From positions 1 to 43,443 of the forward strand of contig JAUIKQ010000004.1 of the NCBI GenBank assembly GCA_030430655.1: a stretch of DNA of 43,443 nucleotides. The letters run 5' to 3'. Of the stretch, positions 17,803 to 24,895 are shown in pieces (position 1 is the stretch's first letter; the number at the start of each line of letters is the position of its first letter). The notes beneath the pieces were generated by a model. It was not told the DNA's origin. It worked only from the letters and a program-made list of their open reading frames with translations, and searched no databases. The translations under genes and the position numbers were made by a program. Source of the stretch: Chlamydiia bacterium. Lineage in GTDB: Bacteria > Chlamydiota > Chlamydiia > Chlamydiales > Simkaniaceae.

Positions 17803-18460
17803 GCGCTTTTTTCTACTCAGTTTTTTTATTTGGTTGCTTTGTCTTAGCGCTTGTTCTCACGCAACAAAAGTGGAATCGAAAAAAGGCCATCAGGTTCCTC
17901 CCAAAAGGGGCAAGCTGATTGTTTTGGATCCGGGGCATGGGGGCTATGACTTAGGGGCCAGTTGCTCTCATATTGTTGAGAAAAAGCTTGCCTTGATCAC
18001 AGCGCTTTATACAAAAAAGCATCTTACGAATATGGGGTATAAGGTTGTGATGACGCGCACAAAAGATCTCTTTATTCCGTTAAAGAAGCGCGTAAGCATA
18101 GCAAACAGAGCGAGAGCAGACCTGCTTGTTAGCGTGCATTACAATGCAGCGCACCATAACCTGGCATCTGGAATGGAGGTGTTTTACTATAAGCTTGGCA
18201 ACAAAGGAAGGGCGCATGCTTCGAAAAAACTTGCGAGCTGCGTTCTCTCTTCGATGGTATCTGAGACCAAGTCACAGAGCCGCGGGGTAAAAGAGGGAAA
18301 TTTTCATGTGCTGCGCGAAGCACAAATGCCTTCGATCTTGATAGAAGGGGGATTTATTACAAATCGGGCAGAAGCGGCGAGGCTCAGCGACGCTGCCTAT
18401 CTCGATAAAATTGCTAAGTCCATAGCGGAAGGCATCCGCCTTTACCTCAGCCGCAATTAA
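17795..18460 (+). CDS. amiA: N-acetylmuramoyl-L-alanine amidase AmiA, lipoprotein
   Basis: An amidase_3 enzyme that cuts the peptide from peptidoglycan. The zinc ligands are in place: H48 (LDPGHGG), E62, H115 (SVHYN), and the catalytic E184 (ILIEGGF). The N-terminus is a lipoprotein signal ending in LSAC, with C20 as the lipidated residue. It also has an S156-E-T-K159 motif; published work on chlamydial AmiA describes an added penicillin-sensitive carboxypeptidase activity linked to an SxxK motif, so this may apply here (inference). It closes the cluster and is followed by a terminator. Confidence 0.93.
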   Translation: MSRRFFLLSFFIWLLCLSACSHATKVESKKGHQVPPKRGKLIVLDPGHGGYDLGASCSHIVEKKLALITALYTKKHLTNMGYKVVMTRTKDLFIPLKKRVSIANRARADLLVSVHYNAAHHNLASGMEVFYYKLGNKGRAHASKKLASCVLSSMVSETKSQSRGVKEGNFHVLREAQMPSILIEGGFITNRAEAARLSDAAYLDKIAKSIAEGIRLYLSRN

Positions 18461-18467
18461 GGAGAAA

Positions 18468-18491
18468 AAAAGTGGGCGCTGAGCCCCTTTT
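18468..18491. terminator. Bidirectional terminator between convergent genes
   Basis: AAAAG-T-GGGC, five-base loop GCTGA, then GCCC-CTTTT forms a nine-pair stem with a bulged T. The A-run on one side and T-run on the other allow use from both directions, as fits amiA and the convergent small secreted-protein gene. Confidence 0.55.
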
Positions 18492-18499
18492 AATGAGGA

Positions 18500-18973
18500 C
18501 TAGTCATCCTGATTTTGATCAGGCTCAAGCTTTGGCTGGTATGTTACGTCTAGAGTATTGTCCTCTTTTTTGTCAGGGCGAGGCGTTACATCTATCGCTC
18601 TATCCTCCTGTTCCTTCGTAAACGGATAGTTTTCTCTTGGCGATCCGATCTCTTTTCCACAAAGAACGATATCAAAAGGAACTATTCCAGATGCAGTAGC
18701 GGCTTTTAGGGAATTGATCTTTAGACGAATCGACCGATCTTGACCGAAAAGGCGTGCCTCTTCTTCGCATCCTTCCCATGCGAGAGAGCTGGGAGTAAGG
18801 ACGATTTCGCACTCTTGAGAAGTGAGCTCAGACAAAAGCTCTGCTGGACTGTCTTCAGATATTCTAACCGCTTCGATAGGGATCCTTAAGGTTATGGTAC
18901 GAGCCGATGCTGCACATAAAGAAGTGCTTGCGCCGCACACAAGCAGAAAGAGAGATAAAAGAGACTTTCGCAT
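18500..18973 (-). CDS. Small secreted protein, partner of the retropepsin-like cassette (copy A)
   Basis: A 157-residue protein with a clear signal peptide (KSLLSLFLLVCGASTSLCA, cleavage after about 20). The mature part begins with a strand pattern TITLRIPIEAVRIS, has an acidic middle, and ends in an acidic, proline-containing tail without structure. It is a paralogue of the protein at 20753-21268, shown by the near-identical signal and by matching IPI(E/T)A(V/I)R(I/L)S, IRLKINSL and FDIVLCG segments. No known family. It always follows a four-unit aspartic-protease-like gene here, so it may be a substrate, inhibitor or chaperone of it (inference only). Confidence 0.6.
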   Translation of the reverse strand: MRKSLLSLFLLVCGASTSLCAASARTITLRIPIEAVRISEDSPAELLSELTSQECEIVLTPSSLAWEGCEEEARLFGQDRSIRLKINSLKAATASGIVPFDIVLCGKEIGSPRENYPFTKEQEDRAIDVTPRPDKKEDNTLDVTYQPKLEPDQNQDD

Positions 18974-19002
18974 AATTTCCTCACATTTAAAGGGTTAGTC
19001 CA

Positions 19003-19020
19003 AAGCAGGCGCTCCTGCTT
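19003..19020. promoter_or_regulatory. Hairpin in the leader of the small secreted-protein gene, copy A
   Basis: A perfect seven-pair stem (AAGCAGG / CCTGCTT) with a four-base loop, 30 bases before the ATG at 18973. The paralogous cassette has a different hairpin at the same place, so a stem here seems kept while its sequence changes. Confidence 0.4.
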
Positions 19021-19039
19021 GAACAACTTAGGACCACAT

Positions 19040-19120
19040 TCTATCACAAAGAGATAAAAAAATGCTTCCTAAATGCAGTTTCAAGCGCTATTTTTGAAGT
19101 AGAGGGGCGGAAGCCTTATT
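19040..19120. repeat. Intergenic island repeat, copy 1
   Basis: Noncoding block with TATCACAA, an AT-rich stretch, then TCAAGCGCTATTTTTGAAGT and GGGGCGGAAGCCTTATT immediately 3' of the protease-like gene. Nearly the same block occurs at 21336-21417, 23172-23253 and, shortened, 24614-24646. Confidence 0.8.
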
Positions 19121-20752
19121 CTAAAGGCATTTGGAGCTGGGTTTTTTGACGTAGACCGTTTTGTTGTAAAAGTCGATATAAAAGGGGTGCTCCCTTAAAA
19201 AGTCCATTCCAAGAATACCATCATATTCCCCTAGTTGAGGTGACAAAGAGAAGGGATACAAAATATGGCGCCCATAGTCGACTCCTCCTACCACAAAGGC
19301 ATTAGTGGCAAAACAGGGATTTCCCAATTGGTCCCTGGCTAGGTGGCTTTTTCCAAAAATCTCGGGTTTGATGACTGTCCCGCTTGCTCCTGTATCAAAA
19401 AGCAGCTTTAAATCTCCCTGGTCAGTTGTTACTTTCACCCGAATCAATCCTTCATGTAAATCGAAAGATAATTGAGTAAATTCTTCAAGGTGTATTCCCA
19501 TTTTTGTGAGATAAGAACGGTCTTTCACCATCCATAGGGCAGAGTTTGGGCAATCAAAATAAAGGTCTGTCCTGTATAGCAAGGGAAGGCCGATGTTCCC
19601 TAACGCTGTACCCTTGAACGATCCTCTAATTTCTGCCTTTATGTCAAGTTTTACTCCCGCGGGCTGAAATTCCTTATAAAGTGAGAGATTTTTTAGCTCC
19701 ATCTTGCCTATCGAGAGACTTGGCAGAAGGTAGCAAAGTGCAGGAGAACGTTTTCCAAGGCCATCGATAGAGATTGCTTCGGAAAGGAGGGTTAAATTCT
19801 CGAAAAAAGCCAAATCTCTCAGAGAAAATTCCCACGCAGAGCCTATATCGACAATCGAAGCGTATTGTTTGCCTTTTGCCTTCACATGGACCACTGGAAT
19901 TCCTCCCATGTTAAATTCCAGAGGAATTTTCTCCAGCGGCGGGCCAGAGAGAGTGTTGCAACCATTAAGCCCTATGTAAAGATGTTTTTTCTTTGCGTCT
20001 ACATAAACAATGTGCTCTTTAAGAAAAGGAGCGCCTAATATTCCCTTGGCTCCCATTTCTGAGGTAATAGGCCAAGAGTAAAAATTTTCCCATCCAAGGC
20101 CCATAACTTCTGCACTTAAACTAGAGGTGTTTTGTTGCTCATAAAAAGATTTGTCGAGTATATTCAGTTGGACGTCGCTCGCTAGAGCGATGGGGACTTG
20201 GCCTACAGAGAGTGTAGGGCAAAAACGGATTCCTCCAGGGCCAAGAGTATAATCCACCCTCTTCATTTTTTTTAGATCAATCCCTAATTGATGCAATTGG
20301 TATTCTTTTTTTATGGGGTAAGCTCGGCGGTGGGGTAAATCAAAAAGCAGGTTATATTGGTCAAAAGGCCAATCTATACATTCAATTTTCTCGTTAGAAA
20401 AAGGGATGGCGGTTGTTGTATTTTTTATCAAGAGCTCTCCGAGATTCAAGCTTGGAATTTGATACAGGGGCACTTCACTCTTATTCCCATCGAGATCTGT
20501 ATAAAAGCCCATTCCCTTTTCTTTTTTATTAAGAGGCGATGCTGAAGATGGATTGAGTTTAAGAGGGTATTTGGAACCGAGAGAGAGCACTAGACGATAC
20601 TGTCTTTCTTGGATATTCACGTCCACGTAAGGGAATCCATTTTCTAAGGCTATATTCAAGGGCCTGAGAGGGGAGAGGAGCCTGATCCCCCAGAAACAGA
20701 AAAGGGGAACGAGGAGAAGCGAAAATAAGGATAGGCGACGAAGCAGGTTCAA
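19121..20752 (-). CDS. Four-unit retropepsin-like aspartic protease, copy A
   Basis: A 543-residue protein with an N-terminal membrane anchor or signal (about 6-28). The C-terminal unit is a clear retropepsin-like domain: LLFDTGASGTVIK (Asp453) and a flap-to-end segment GILGMDFLREHPFYIDF. The rest repeats this fold: unit 1 (about 34-150), unit 2 (156-262, ending GILGAPFLKEHIVYVD), unit 3 (275-408, with VDIGS at 301-305 and ending GNIGLPLLYRTDLYFD), unit 4 (415-540). Units 1 and 2 lack the catalytic Asp-Thr-Gly; unit 3 has DIG here but DTG in copy B. Topology suggests an envelope or exported protein. Substrate unknown. Retropepsin likeness is firm for unit 4, inferred for the others. Confidence 0.75.
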   Translation of the reverse strand: MNLLRRLSLFSLLLVPLFCFWGIRLLSPLRPLNIALENGFPYVDVNIQERQYRLVLSLGSKYPLKLNPSSASPLNKKEKGMGFYTDLDGNKSEVPLYQIPSLNLGELLIKNTTTAIPFSNEKIECIDWPFDQYNLLFDLPHRRAYPIKKEYQLHQLGIDLKKMKRVDYTLGPGGIRFCPTLSVGQVPIALASDVQLNILDKSFYEQQNTSSLSAEVMGLGWENFYSWPITSEMGAKGILGAPFLKEHIVYVDAKKKHLYIGLNGCNTLSGPPLEKIPLEFNMGGIPVVHVKAKGKQYASIVDIGSAWEFSLRDLAFFENLTLLSEAISIDGLGKRSPALCYLLPSLSIGKMELKNLSLYKEFQPAGVKLDIKAEIRGSFKGTALGNIGLPLLYRTDLYFDCPNSALWMVKDRSYLTKMGIHLEEFTQLSFDLHEGLIRVKVTTDQGDLKLLFDTGASGTVIKPEIFGKSHLARDQLGNPCFATNAFVVGGVDYGRHILYPFSLSPQLGEYDGILGMDFLREHPFYIDFYNKTVYVKKPSSKCL

Positions 20753-21268
20753 TTAGAACTTCTTCCCCCCGCTGATTTCTACTGATGCTTCCACATGGCC
20801 TCCCGGGTCGATGGTGACACGCTCTTTGATACCTATATCAAAGCTCTTATCCTCATTTCGATATGTTTGACCGAGTTCGAAAGACACTTCACGATTGCTA
20901 TCAGCCTCAAGCTTTCCTTCCAAAATGAGGTCACAAGGAACAACATCGAAGGAGACCAATCCATCACTAGCAATAGCGCTCAAGGGACGGACTTTCAGAA
21001 GAATCGATGCATTTTCACTAAGGACAAGCGTGAGCTCTTTGGGTTCATTGCTGTCATCATATTCCAAGAAACGTCCAAGATCAATAGCGACTTCATTTTC
21101 TTCATAAACAGGCCCAGACCCAGGACTCAAGGATTTTTCAGCGCAGTATGCGGACAGCCTAATTGCGGTAATGGGAATTTTTAGGGATAAGGTTTGAGTA
21201 GTTGTTGCGCACAAAGAACTGCTTAGGCCGCACACAAGCAAGAAGAGAGACAAAACGGACTTTTTCAT
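20753..21268 (-). CDS. Small secreted protein, partner of the retropepsin-like cassette (copy B)
   Basis: 171 residues with a signal peptide (KKSVLSLFLLVCGLSSSLCA). The mature part starts TLSLKIPITAIRLS, contains VLSENASILLKVRPL and FDVVPCDL, and ends in a beta-rich segment (ERVTIDPGGHVEASVEISGG). It is a diverged paralogue of the 18500-18973 protein; the two differ strongly after the first two thirds, so they evolve faster than the proteases beside them. The stop is directly followed by the GTG/ATG of copy A of the protease, with no gap, implying coupling. Function unknown. Confidence 0.6.
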   Translation of the reverse strand: MKKSVLSLFLLVCGLSSSLCATTTQTLSLKIPITAIRLSAYCAEKSLSPGSGPVYEENEVAIDLGRFLEYDDSNEPKELTLVLSENASILLKVRPLSAIASDGLVSFDVVPCDLILEGKLEADSNREVSFELGQTYRNEDKSFDIGIKERVTIDPGGHVEASVEISGGKKF

Positions 21269-21294
21269 AGTTTCCTCATAAACTAAAGGGTTCG

Positions 21295-21320
21295 CTTAGG
21301 ACAAGAGACCGTGTCCTAAG
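21295..21320. promoter_or_regulatory. Hairpin in the leader of the small secreted-protein gene, copy B
   Basis: CTTAGGAC and GTCCTAAG form a perfect eight-pair stem with a ten-base loop, 26 bases before the ATG at 21268. Confidence 0.4.
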
Positions 21321-21335
21321 TGATTTTAGGACGAA

Positions 21336-21417
21336 GTTTATCACAAGAAAATAAAAAAACACATTTTAAATGTATTTTCAGGCGCTATTTTTGAAGTAAA
21401 GGGGCGGAAGCCTTATT
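21336..21417. repeat. Intergenic island repeat, copy 2
   Basis: Same block as 19040-19120: TTTATCACAA, AT-rich stretch with an ACATTT/AAATGT palindrome, then GGCGCTATTTTTGAAGTA and GGGGCGGAAGCCTTATT up to the stop of the upstream protease-like gene. Confidence 0.8.
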
Positions 21418-23049
21418 CTAAAGGCATTTGGAGCTAGGTTTTTTGACGTAGATTGTTTTGTTATAAAAGTCGATATAAAAGGGGTGCTCCCTTAAAAAGT
21501 CCATGCCAAGGATACCATCATATTCCCCTAGTTGAGGTGACAAAGAGAAGGGATACAAAATATGGCGCCCATAGTCGACCCCTCCTACCACAAAGGCATT
21601 AGTAGTAAAACAGGGGTTTTCCAATTGGTCTCTGGCTAGGTGGCTTTTTCCAAAAACCTCGGGTTTGATGATTGTCACGCTTGCTCCTGTATCAAAAATA
21701 AATTTTAAATCTCCCTGGTCAGTTGTTATTTTCACCCGGATCAAGCCTTCATGTAAATCGAAAGATAATTGAGTAAATTCCTGAAGGTGTATTCCCATTT
21801 TTGTGAGATAAGAACGGTCTTTTACCATCCATAGGGCAGAGTTTGGGCAATCAAAATAAAGGTCTGTCCTGTATAGCAAGGGAAGGCCGATATTCCCTAA
21901 CGCTGCACCCTTGAACGATCCTCTAATTTCTGCCTTTATGTCAAGTTTTACCCCCATGGGCTGAAATCGCTGATAAAGTGAGAGATTTTTTAGCTCCATC
22001 TTGCCTATCGAGAGACTTGGCAGAAGGTAGCAAAGCGCAGGAGAACGTTTTCCAAGGCCATTCATAGAGATTGTTTCGAAAAGGGAGGTTAAATTCTCGA
22101 AAAAAGCCGAATCTCTCAGAGAGAATTCCCACACAGAGCCTGTATCGACAATCGAAGCGTATTGTTTGCCTTTTGCCTTCACATGGACCACCGGAATTCC
22201 TAGCATGGTAAATTCAAGAGGAATTTTCTCCAGCGGTGGACCAGAGAGAGTATTGCAACCATTAAGCCCTATGTAAAGATGTTTTTTCTTTGCGTCTACA
22301 TAAACAATGTGCTCTTTAAGAAAAGGAGCGCCTAATATTCCCTTGGCTCCCATTTCTGAGGTAATAGGCAAAGAGTGAAAATTTTCCCATCCAAGACCCA
22401 TAACTTCCGCACGTAAGCTAGAAGTGCTTTGTTGCTCATAAAAAGATTCGTTGAGTATGTTTAATTGGACGGCGCTTGCTAAAGCGATGGGGACTTGGCC
22501 TACAGAGAGCGTAGGGCAAAAACGGATTCCTCCAGGGCCAAGAGTATAATCCACCCTCTTCATTTTTTTTAGATCAATCCCCAATTGATGCAATTGATTT
22601 TCTTTTTTTATGGGGTAAGCTCGGCGGTGGGGTAAATCAAAAAGCAGGTTATATTGGTCAAAAGGCCAATCTATACATTCAATTTTTTCGTTGGAAAAAG
22701 AGATGGCGGCTGTTGTATTTTTTATCAAGAGTTTGCCGAGCTTCAAGCTTTGGATTTGATACAGGGGCACTTCACTCTTACTCCCATCGAGGTTTGTATA
22801 AAAGCCCGCTCCCTTTTCTTTTTTATTAAGAGGTGATGCTGAAGACGGATTGAGCTTAAGAGGGTACTTGGAACCGAGGGAGAGCACTAGACGATACTGT
22901 CTTTCTTGGATATTCACGTCCACGTAAGGGACTCCATTTTCTAAGGCTATATTCAAGGGCCTGAGAGGGGAGAGGAGTCTCATCCCCCAGAAACAGAAAA
23001 GGGGAATGAGGAGAAGTGAAAGTAAGGATAGGCGACGAAGCGTTTTCAC
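21418..23049 (-). CDS. Four-unit retropepsin-like aspartic protease, copy B
   Basis: A near twin of the 19121-20752 protein, the same length and identical over most of its length, so the duplication is recent or kept similar by gene conversion. The same four-unit layout is present. Both C-terminal units carry an intact DTG (VDTGS in unit 3, FDTGAS in unit 4), so this copy could form a complete two-Asp active site within one chain, as in pepsin; units 1 and 2 again lack it, and the Asp of unit 2 in copy A is Ala here. The start is GTG at 23049, directly after the stop of a 19-codon ORF. N-terminal membrane segment about 6-28. Confidence 0.75.
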   Translation of the reverse strand: MKTLRRLSLLSLLLIPLFCFWGMRLLSPLRPLNIALENGVPYVDVNIQERQYRLVLSLGSKYPLKLNPSSASPLNKKEKGAGFYTNLDGSKSEVPLYQIQSLKLGKLLIKNTTAAISFSNEKIECIDWPFDQYNLLFDLPHRRAYPIKKENQLHQLGIDLKKMKRVDYTLGPGGIRFCPTLSVGQVPIALASAVQLNILNESFYEQQSTSSLRAEVMGLGWENFHSLPITSEMGAKGILGAPFLKEHIVYVDAKKKHLYIGLNGCNTLSGPPLEKIPLEFTMLGIPVVHVKAKGKQYASIVDTGSVWEFSLRDSAFFENLTSLFETISMNGLGKRSPALCYLLPSLSIGKMELKNLSLYQRFQPMGVKLDIKAEIRGSFKGAALGNIGLPLLYRTDLYFDCPNSALWMVKDRSYLTKMGIHLQEFTQLSFDLHEGLIRVKITTDQGDLKFIFDTGASVTIIKPEVFGKSHLARDQLENPCFTTNAFVVGGVDYGRHILYPFSLSPQLGEYDGILGMDFLREHPFYIDFYNKTIYVKKPSSKCL

Positions 23050-23109
23050 CTAAAGCGTAAAGTTCAACGCTGAATCTTGCAAGCGCGATAAAGGCATGGG
23101 TTTTTCCAT
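23050..23109 (-). pseudogene. 19-codon remnant of a third small secreted-protein gene
   Basis: Behind the same leader found before the two small secreted-protein genes (TTTCCTC box on the plus strand just upstream of the start), an ATG at 23109 opens a frame MEKPMPLSRLQDSALNFTL that stops next to the GTG of protease copy B. The position matches the small gene in the neighbouring cassette, with most of the gene deleted. It may still couple translation to the protease. Confidence 0.45.
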
Positions 23110-23171
23110 AATTTCCTCGTAGATGAAGAGTCCATTTAGAACAGGAAACACTATCCTAAGTCGGGGGCGTG

Positions 23172-23270
23172 TTTTATCACAAGAAAATAAAAAAACATGT
23201 TTTAAATGTGCTTTCAAGCGCTATTTTTGAAGTAGAGGGGTGGAAGCCTTATTCTAGAGGCATTTGGAAT
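23172..23270. repeat. Intergenic island repeat, copy 3, with remnant of a protease 3' end
   Basis: The same intergenic block, then at 23254-23269 the reverse of SKCL-stop, the last codons of the protease-like gene, after which similarity ends. This is the scar of a third, deleted protease copy. The rest of the stretch 23271-23352 holds nothing recognised. Confidence 0.7.
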
Positions 23271-23352
23271 TGATCTGGTGATGATTTTAGAGGATTTGGT
23301 TGTTTGTCGGAATAATATGGTTAGATTAGGCGGTTACGCGGGAATTTAGGTT

Positions 23353-24276
23353 CTATCTCGTTAACCAATCCAAGGCAACATCCACTTCATCTCGTCCCTT
23401 ATAGAGAGAGCGAATCTGCTTCCTTTCTTTTTTATATTTTTCAACGATTTGTTCGTTTGGGTGCAGCCCATAAACTGCGAAAATTGGTAAGAGAAAGTTT
23501 CGAGGATCATAATTTTCTATATCTCCATCTTCGGCAAATTTTGTTGGTAAAGAAGCGAAGAATTCCCCCATTTTGCCTTTCTCCTCTTCGTAGCTTAATT
23601 TCCATTCAAAAAACCACGCATTATCTCTCCCAAAGCCAAGCAGAATCCCTTGTAGGGCATGATTCTGCATGACTATTTTCCAAAACTCCGAATTTTTATC
23701 CTCTACTTCAAAAACAGCGTTAAGTGGATCAAAGTCATGTCCAAGCACAAGGCGAAAATCATCATAATATTTCAAAAGTGTTCTCAATGTTTCTTCTATA
23801 TTAACGAACAACACAATTTCTACTTTATCGTCAAATGGAAGAGGGAAAGATCCGAATAAGTATTGGCTGATAGAGAATCGGTCTTTTATTTTTTGCCATT
23901 TCTCATAGTTTGCGTCATAATCATACTTCTCTCTGCGCGTTTTCAAATTCTCTTCTTGCAGGAGATTTTTATAATGTTCCTCCATTTCTTTCTTATCCTC
24001 TTCAGTGAGATGGTAAACACAAGAAGTGGAAATAGGCTTTGTCCCGAACAGTGTATACGCCCCCGGATTTTTAAATAAGAGATCTCGAAAAAACTCCTTT
24101 AACCATATTCTTTCCTCTTGGGAAATGGGAAAAGTACGCATAACCGCATTGGGCCTTTTTAGAGCATTGCAGCAGGTTAGTAAAATCGAAAAAATGAGAA
24201 ATAAAAAACTGAATAGTGGTTTCCTGTACTTAGAAGCAAACTTTTTAATTTTAAGGAGATAACTAATGAAGGTCAT
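23353..24276 (-). CDS. Hypothetical lipoprotein or membrane-anchored protein
   Basis: About 307 residues from the ATG at 24276; a GTG at 24309 is in frame. The N-terminus is basic and is followed by a hydrophobic stretch ending FSILLTCC, a plausible lipobox. The mature part is charged, without further membrane segments, and has aromatic-rich blocks (KYDYDANYEKWQKIKDRFSI; GFGRDNAWFFEWKLSYEEEKG). No family recognised. Base composition looks more AT-rich than the flanking conserved blocks, and it sits inside the repeat-flanked island, which suggests acquisition or fast evolution. Confidence 0.6.
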   Translation of the reverse strand: MTFISYLLKIKKFASKYRKPLFSFLFLIFSILLTCCNALKRPNAVMRTFPISQEERIWLKEFFRDLLFKNPGAYTLFGTKPISTSCVYHLTEEDKKEMEEHYKNLLQEENLKTRREKYDYDANYEKWQKIKDRFSISQYLFGSFPLPFDDKVEIVLFVNIEETLRTLLKYYDDFRLVLGHDFDPLNAVFEVEDKNSEFWKIVMQNHALQGILLGFGRDNAWFFEWKLSYEEEKGKMGEFFASLPTKFAEDGDIENYDPRNFLLPIFAVYGLHPNEQIVEKYKKERKQIRSLYKGRDEVDVALDWLTR

Positions 24277-24611
24277 GAGGTTTTTCGCTTTCTTTTCGCT
24301 TGCGATCACTTGTTGTACAGCTTATAGAAATAAAAATAAATATGTTTTTATCGGGCAAAACGAAATAGGTACTGCTTCCTTCTCCTTTTATTAGGACTGG
24401 CACTTTGGGTTTTAAGAGGGCGACAAAAGGCCTCGATGACCATCCAAATTCTATGAAAGTTTTTTGCCTGGTATCCATAAGCAGATATTCCCGCGAGCAA
24501 ATTAGCAAGAAGGCTTCGTGCACTCCTGTGGCGAGTGTGTTCAATTTGCAAAATGTGTTTAAGCTGATATATAAACCCAAAGTTCAGGTTTGTACATCTG
24601 CTGGAATGTAG
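24266..24611 (+). pseudogene. Small lipoprotein-like gene with a frameshift
   Basis: An ATG at 24266 has a strong AAGGAG seven bases upstream and encodes a signal with a lipobox-like end (MRFFAFFSLAITCC). This frame stops at 24394 after 42 codons. Removing one base from the four-T run near 24386 joins it to an open frame continuing ...RTGTLGFKRATKGL to a stop at 24611, giving about 114 residues. A minus-strand ORF covers the same bases but has no comparable start. The start also lies over the start of the divergent gene. Low confidence that it is a real gene. Confidence 0.35.
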
Positions 24612-24613
24612 GC

Positions 24614-24680
24614 TAAATGTGTTTTCAAGCGCTATTTTTGAAGTAGTCTAGAGGCATTTGGAGCTGGGTTTTTGGACGCA
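24614..24680. repeat. Intergenic island repeat, copy 4, shortened, with protease 3' remnant
   Basis: TTTCAAGCGCTATTTTTGAAGTAG is joined directly to the reverse of QKPSSKCL-stop (to about 24673), the end of another lost protease copy. The GGGGCGGAAGCC part is deleted. The tRNA-Arg gene starts about 60 bases further. Confidence 0.7.
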
Positions 24681-24741
24681 GGGCGAATGCTGATAGAGAG
24701 AGCTTCACTTTTTAATGGCCATTAGATTATAACGGGGTAAG

Positions 24742-24815
24742 CGTCCTCGGCGCGATTCGAACGCGCGACCTGCTGCTTAGGAGGCAACCGCTCTATCCAG
24801 CTGAGCTACGAGGAC
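24742..24815 (-). tRNA. tRNA-Arg (CCU anticodon)
   Basis: A full cloverleaf can be drawn on the minus strand: seven-pair acceptor (GTCCTCG / CGAGGAC), D arm GCTC/GAGC, anticodon stem GTTGC/GCAGC with loop CTCCTAA giving anticodon CCU, and T arm GCGCG-TTCGAAT-CGCGC. The discriminator is G and CCA is not encoded. It reads AGG codons. It marks the boundary between the protease island and the conserved gnd block. Confidence 0.95.
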
Positions 24816-24895
24816 AAAAACAAGGGCTATCGTAGAGCATTTAAAACTAAAAATCAAGAGGATAGAAATATCCAGTTTACTTTAGGGAGACTAGT

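Noticed and set aside
24263-24580. Minus-strand ORF of 105 codons
   Set aside because: No ribosome site, no signal or family pattern, and it lies over a plus-strand start with a strong AAGGAG.
18500-24680. Insertion sequence or transposase as cause of the island repeats
   Set aside because: No transposase ORF, terminal inverted repeats or target duplications seen; the repeats are explained by tandem gene duplication and deletion.
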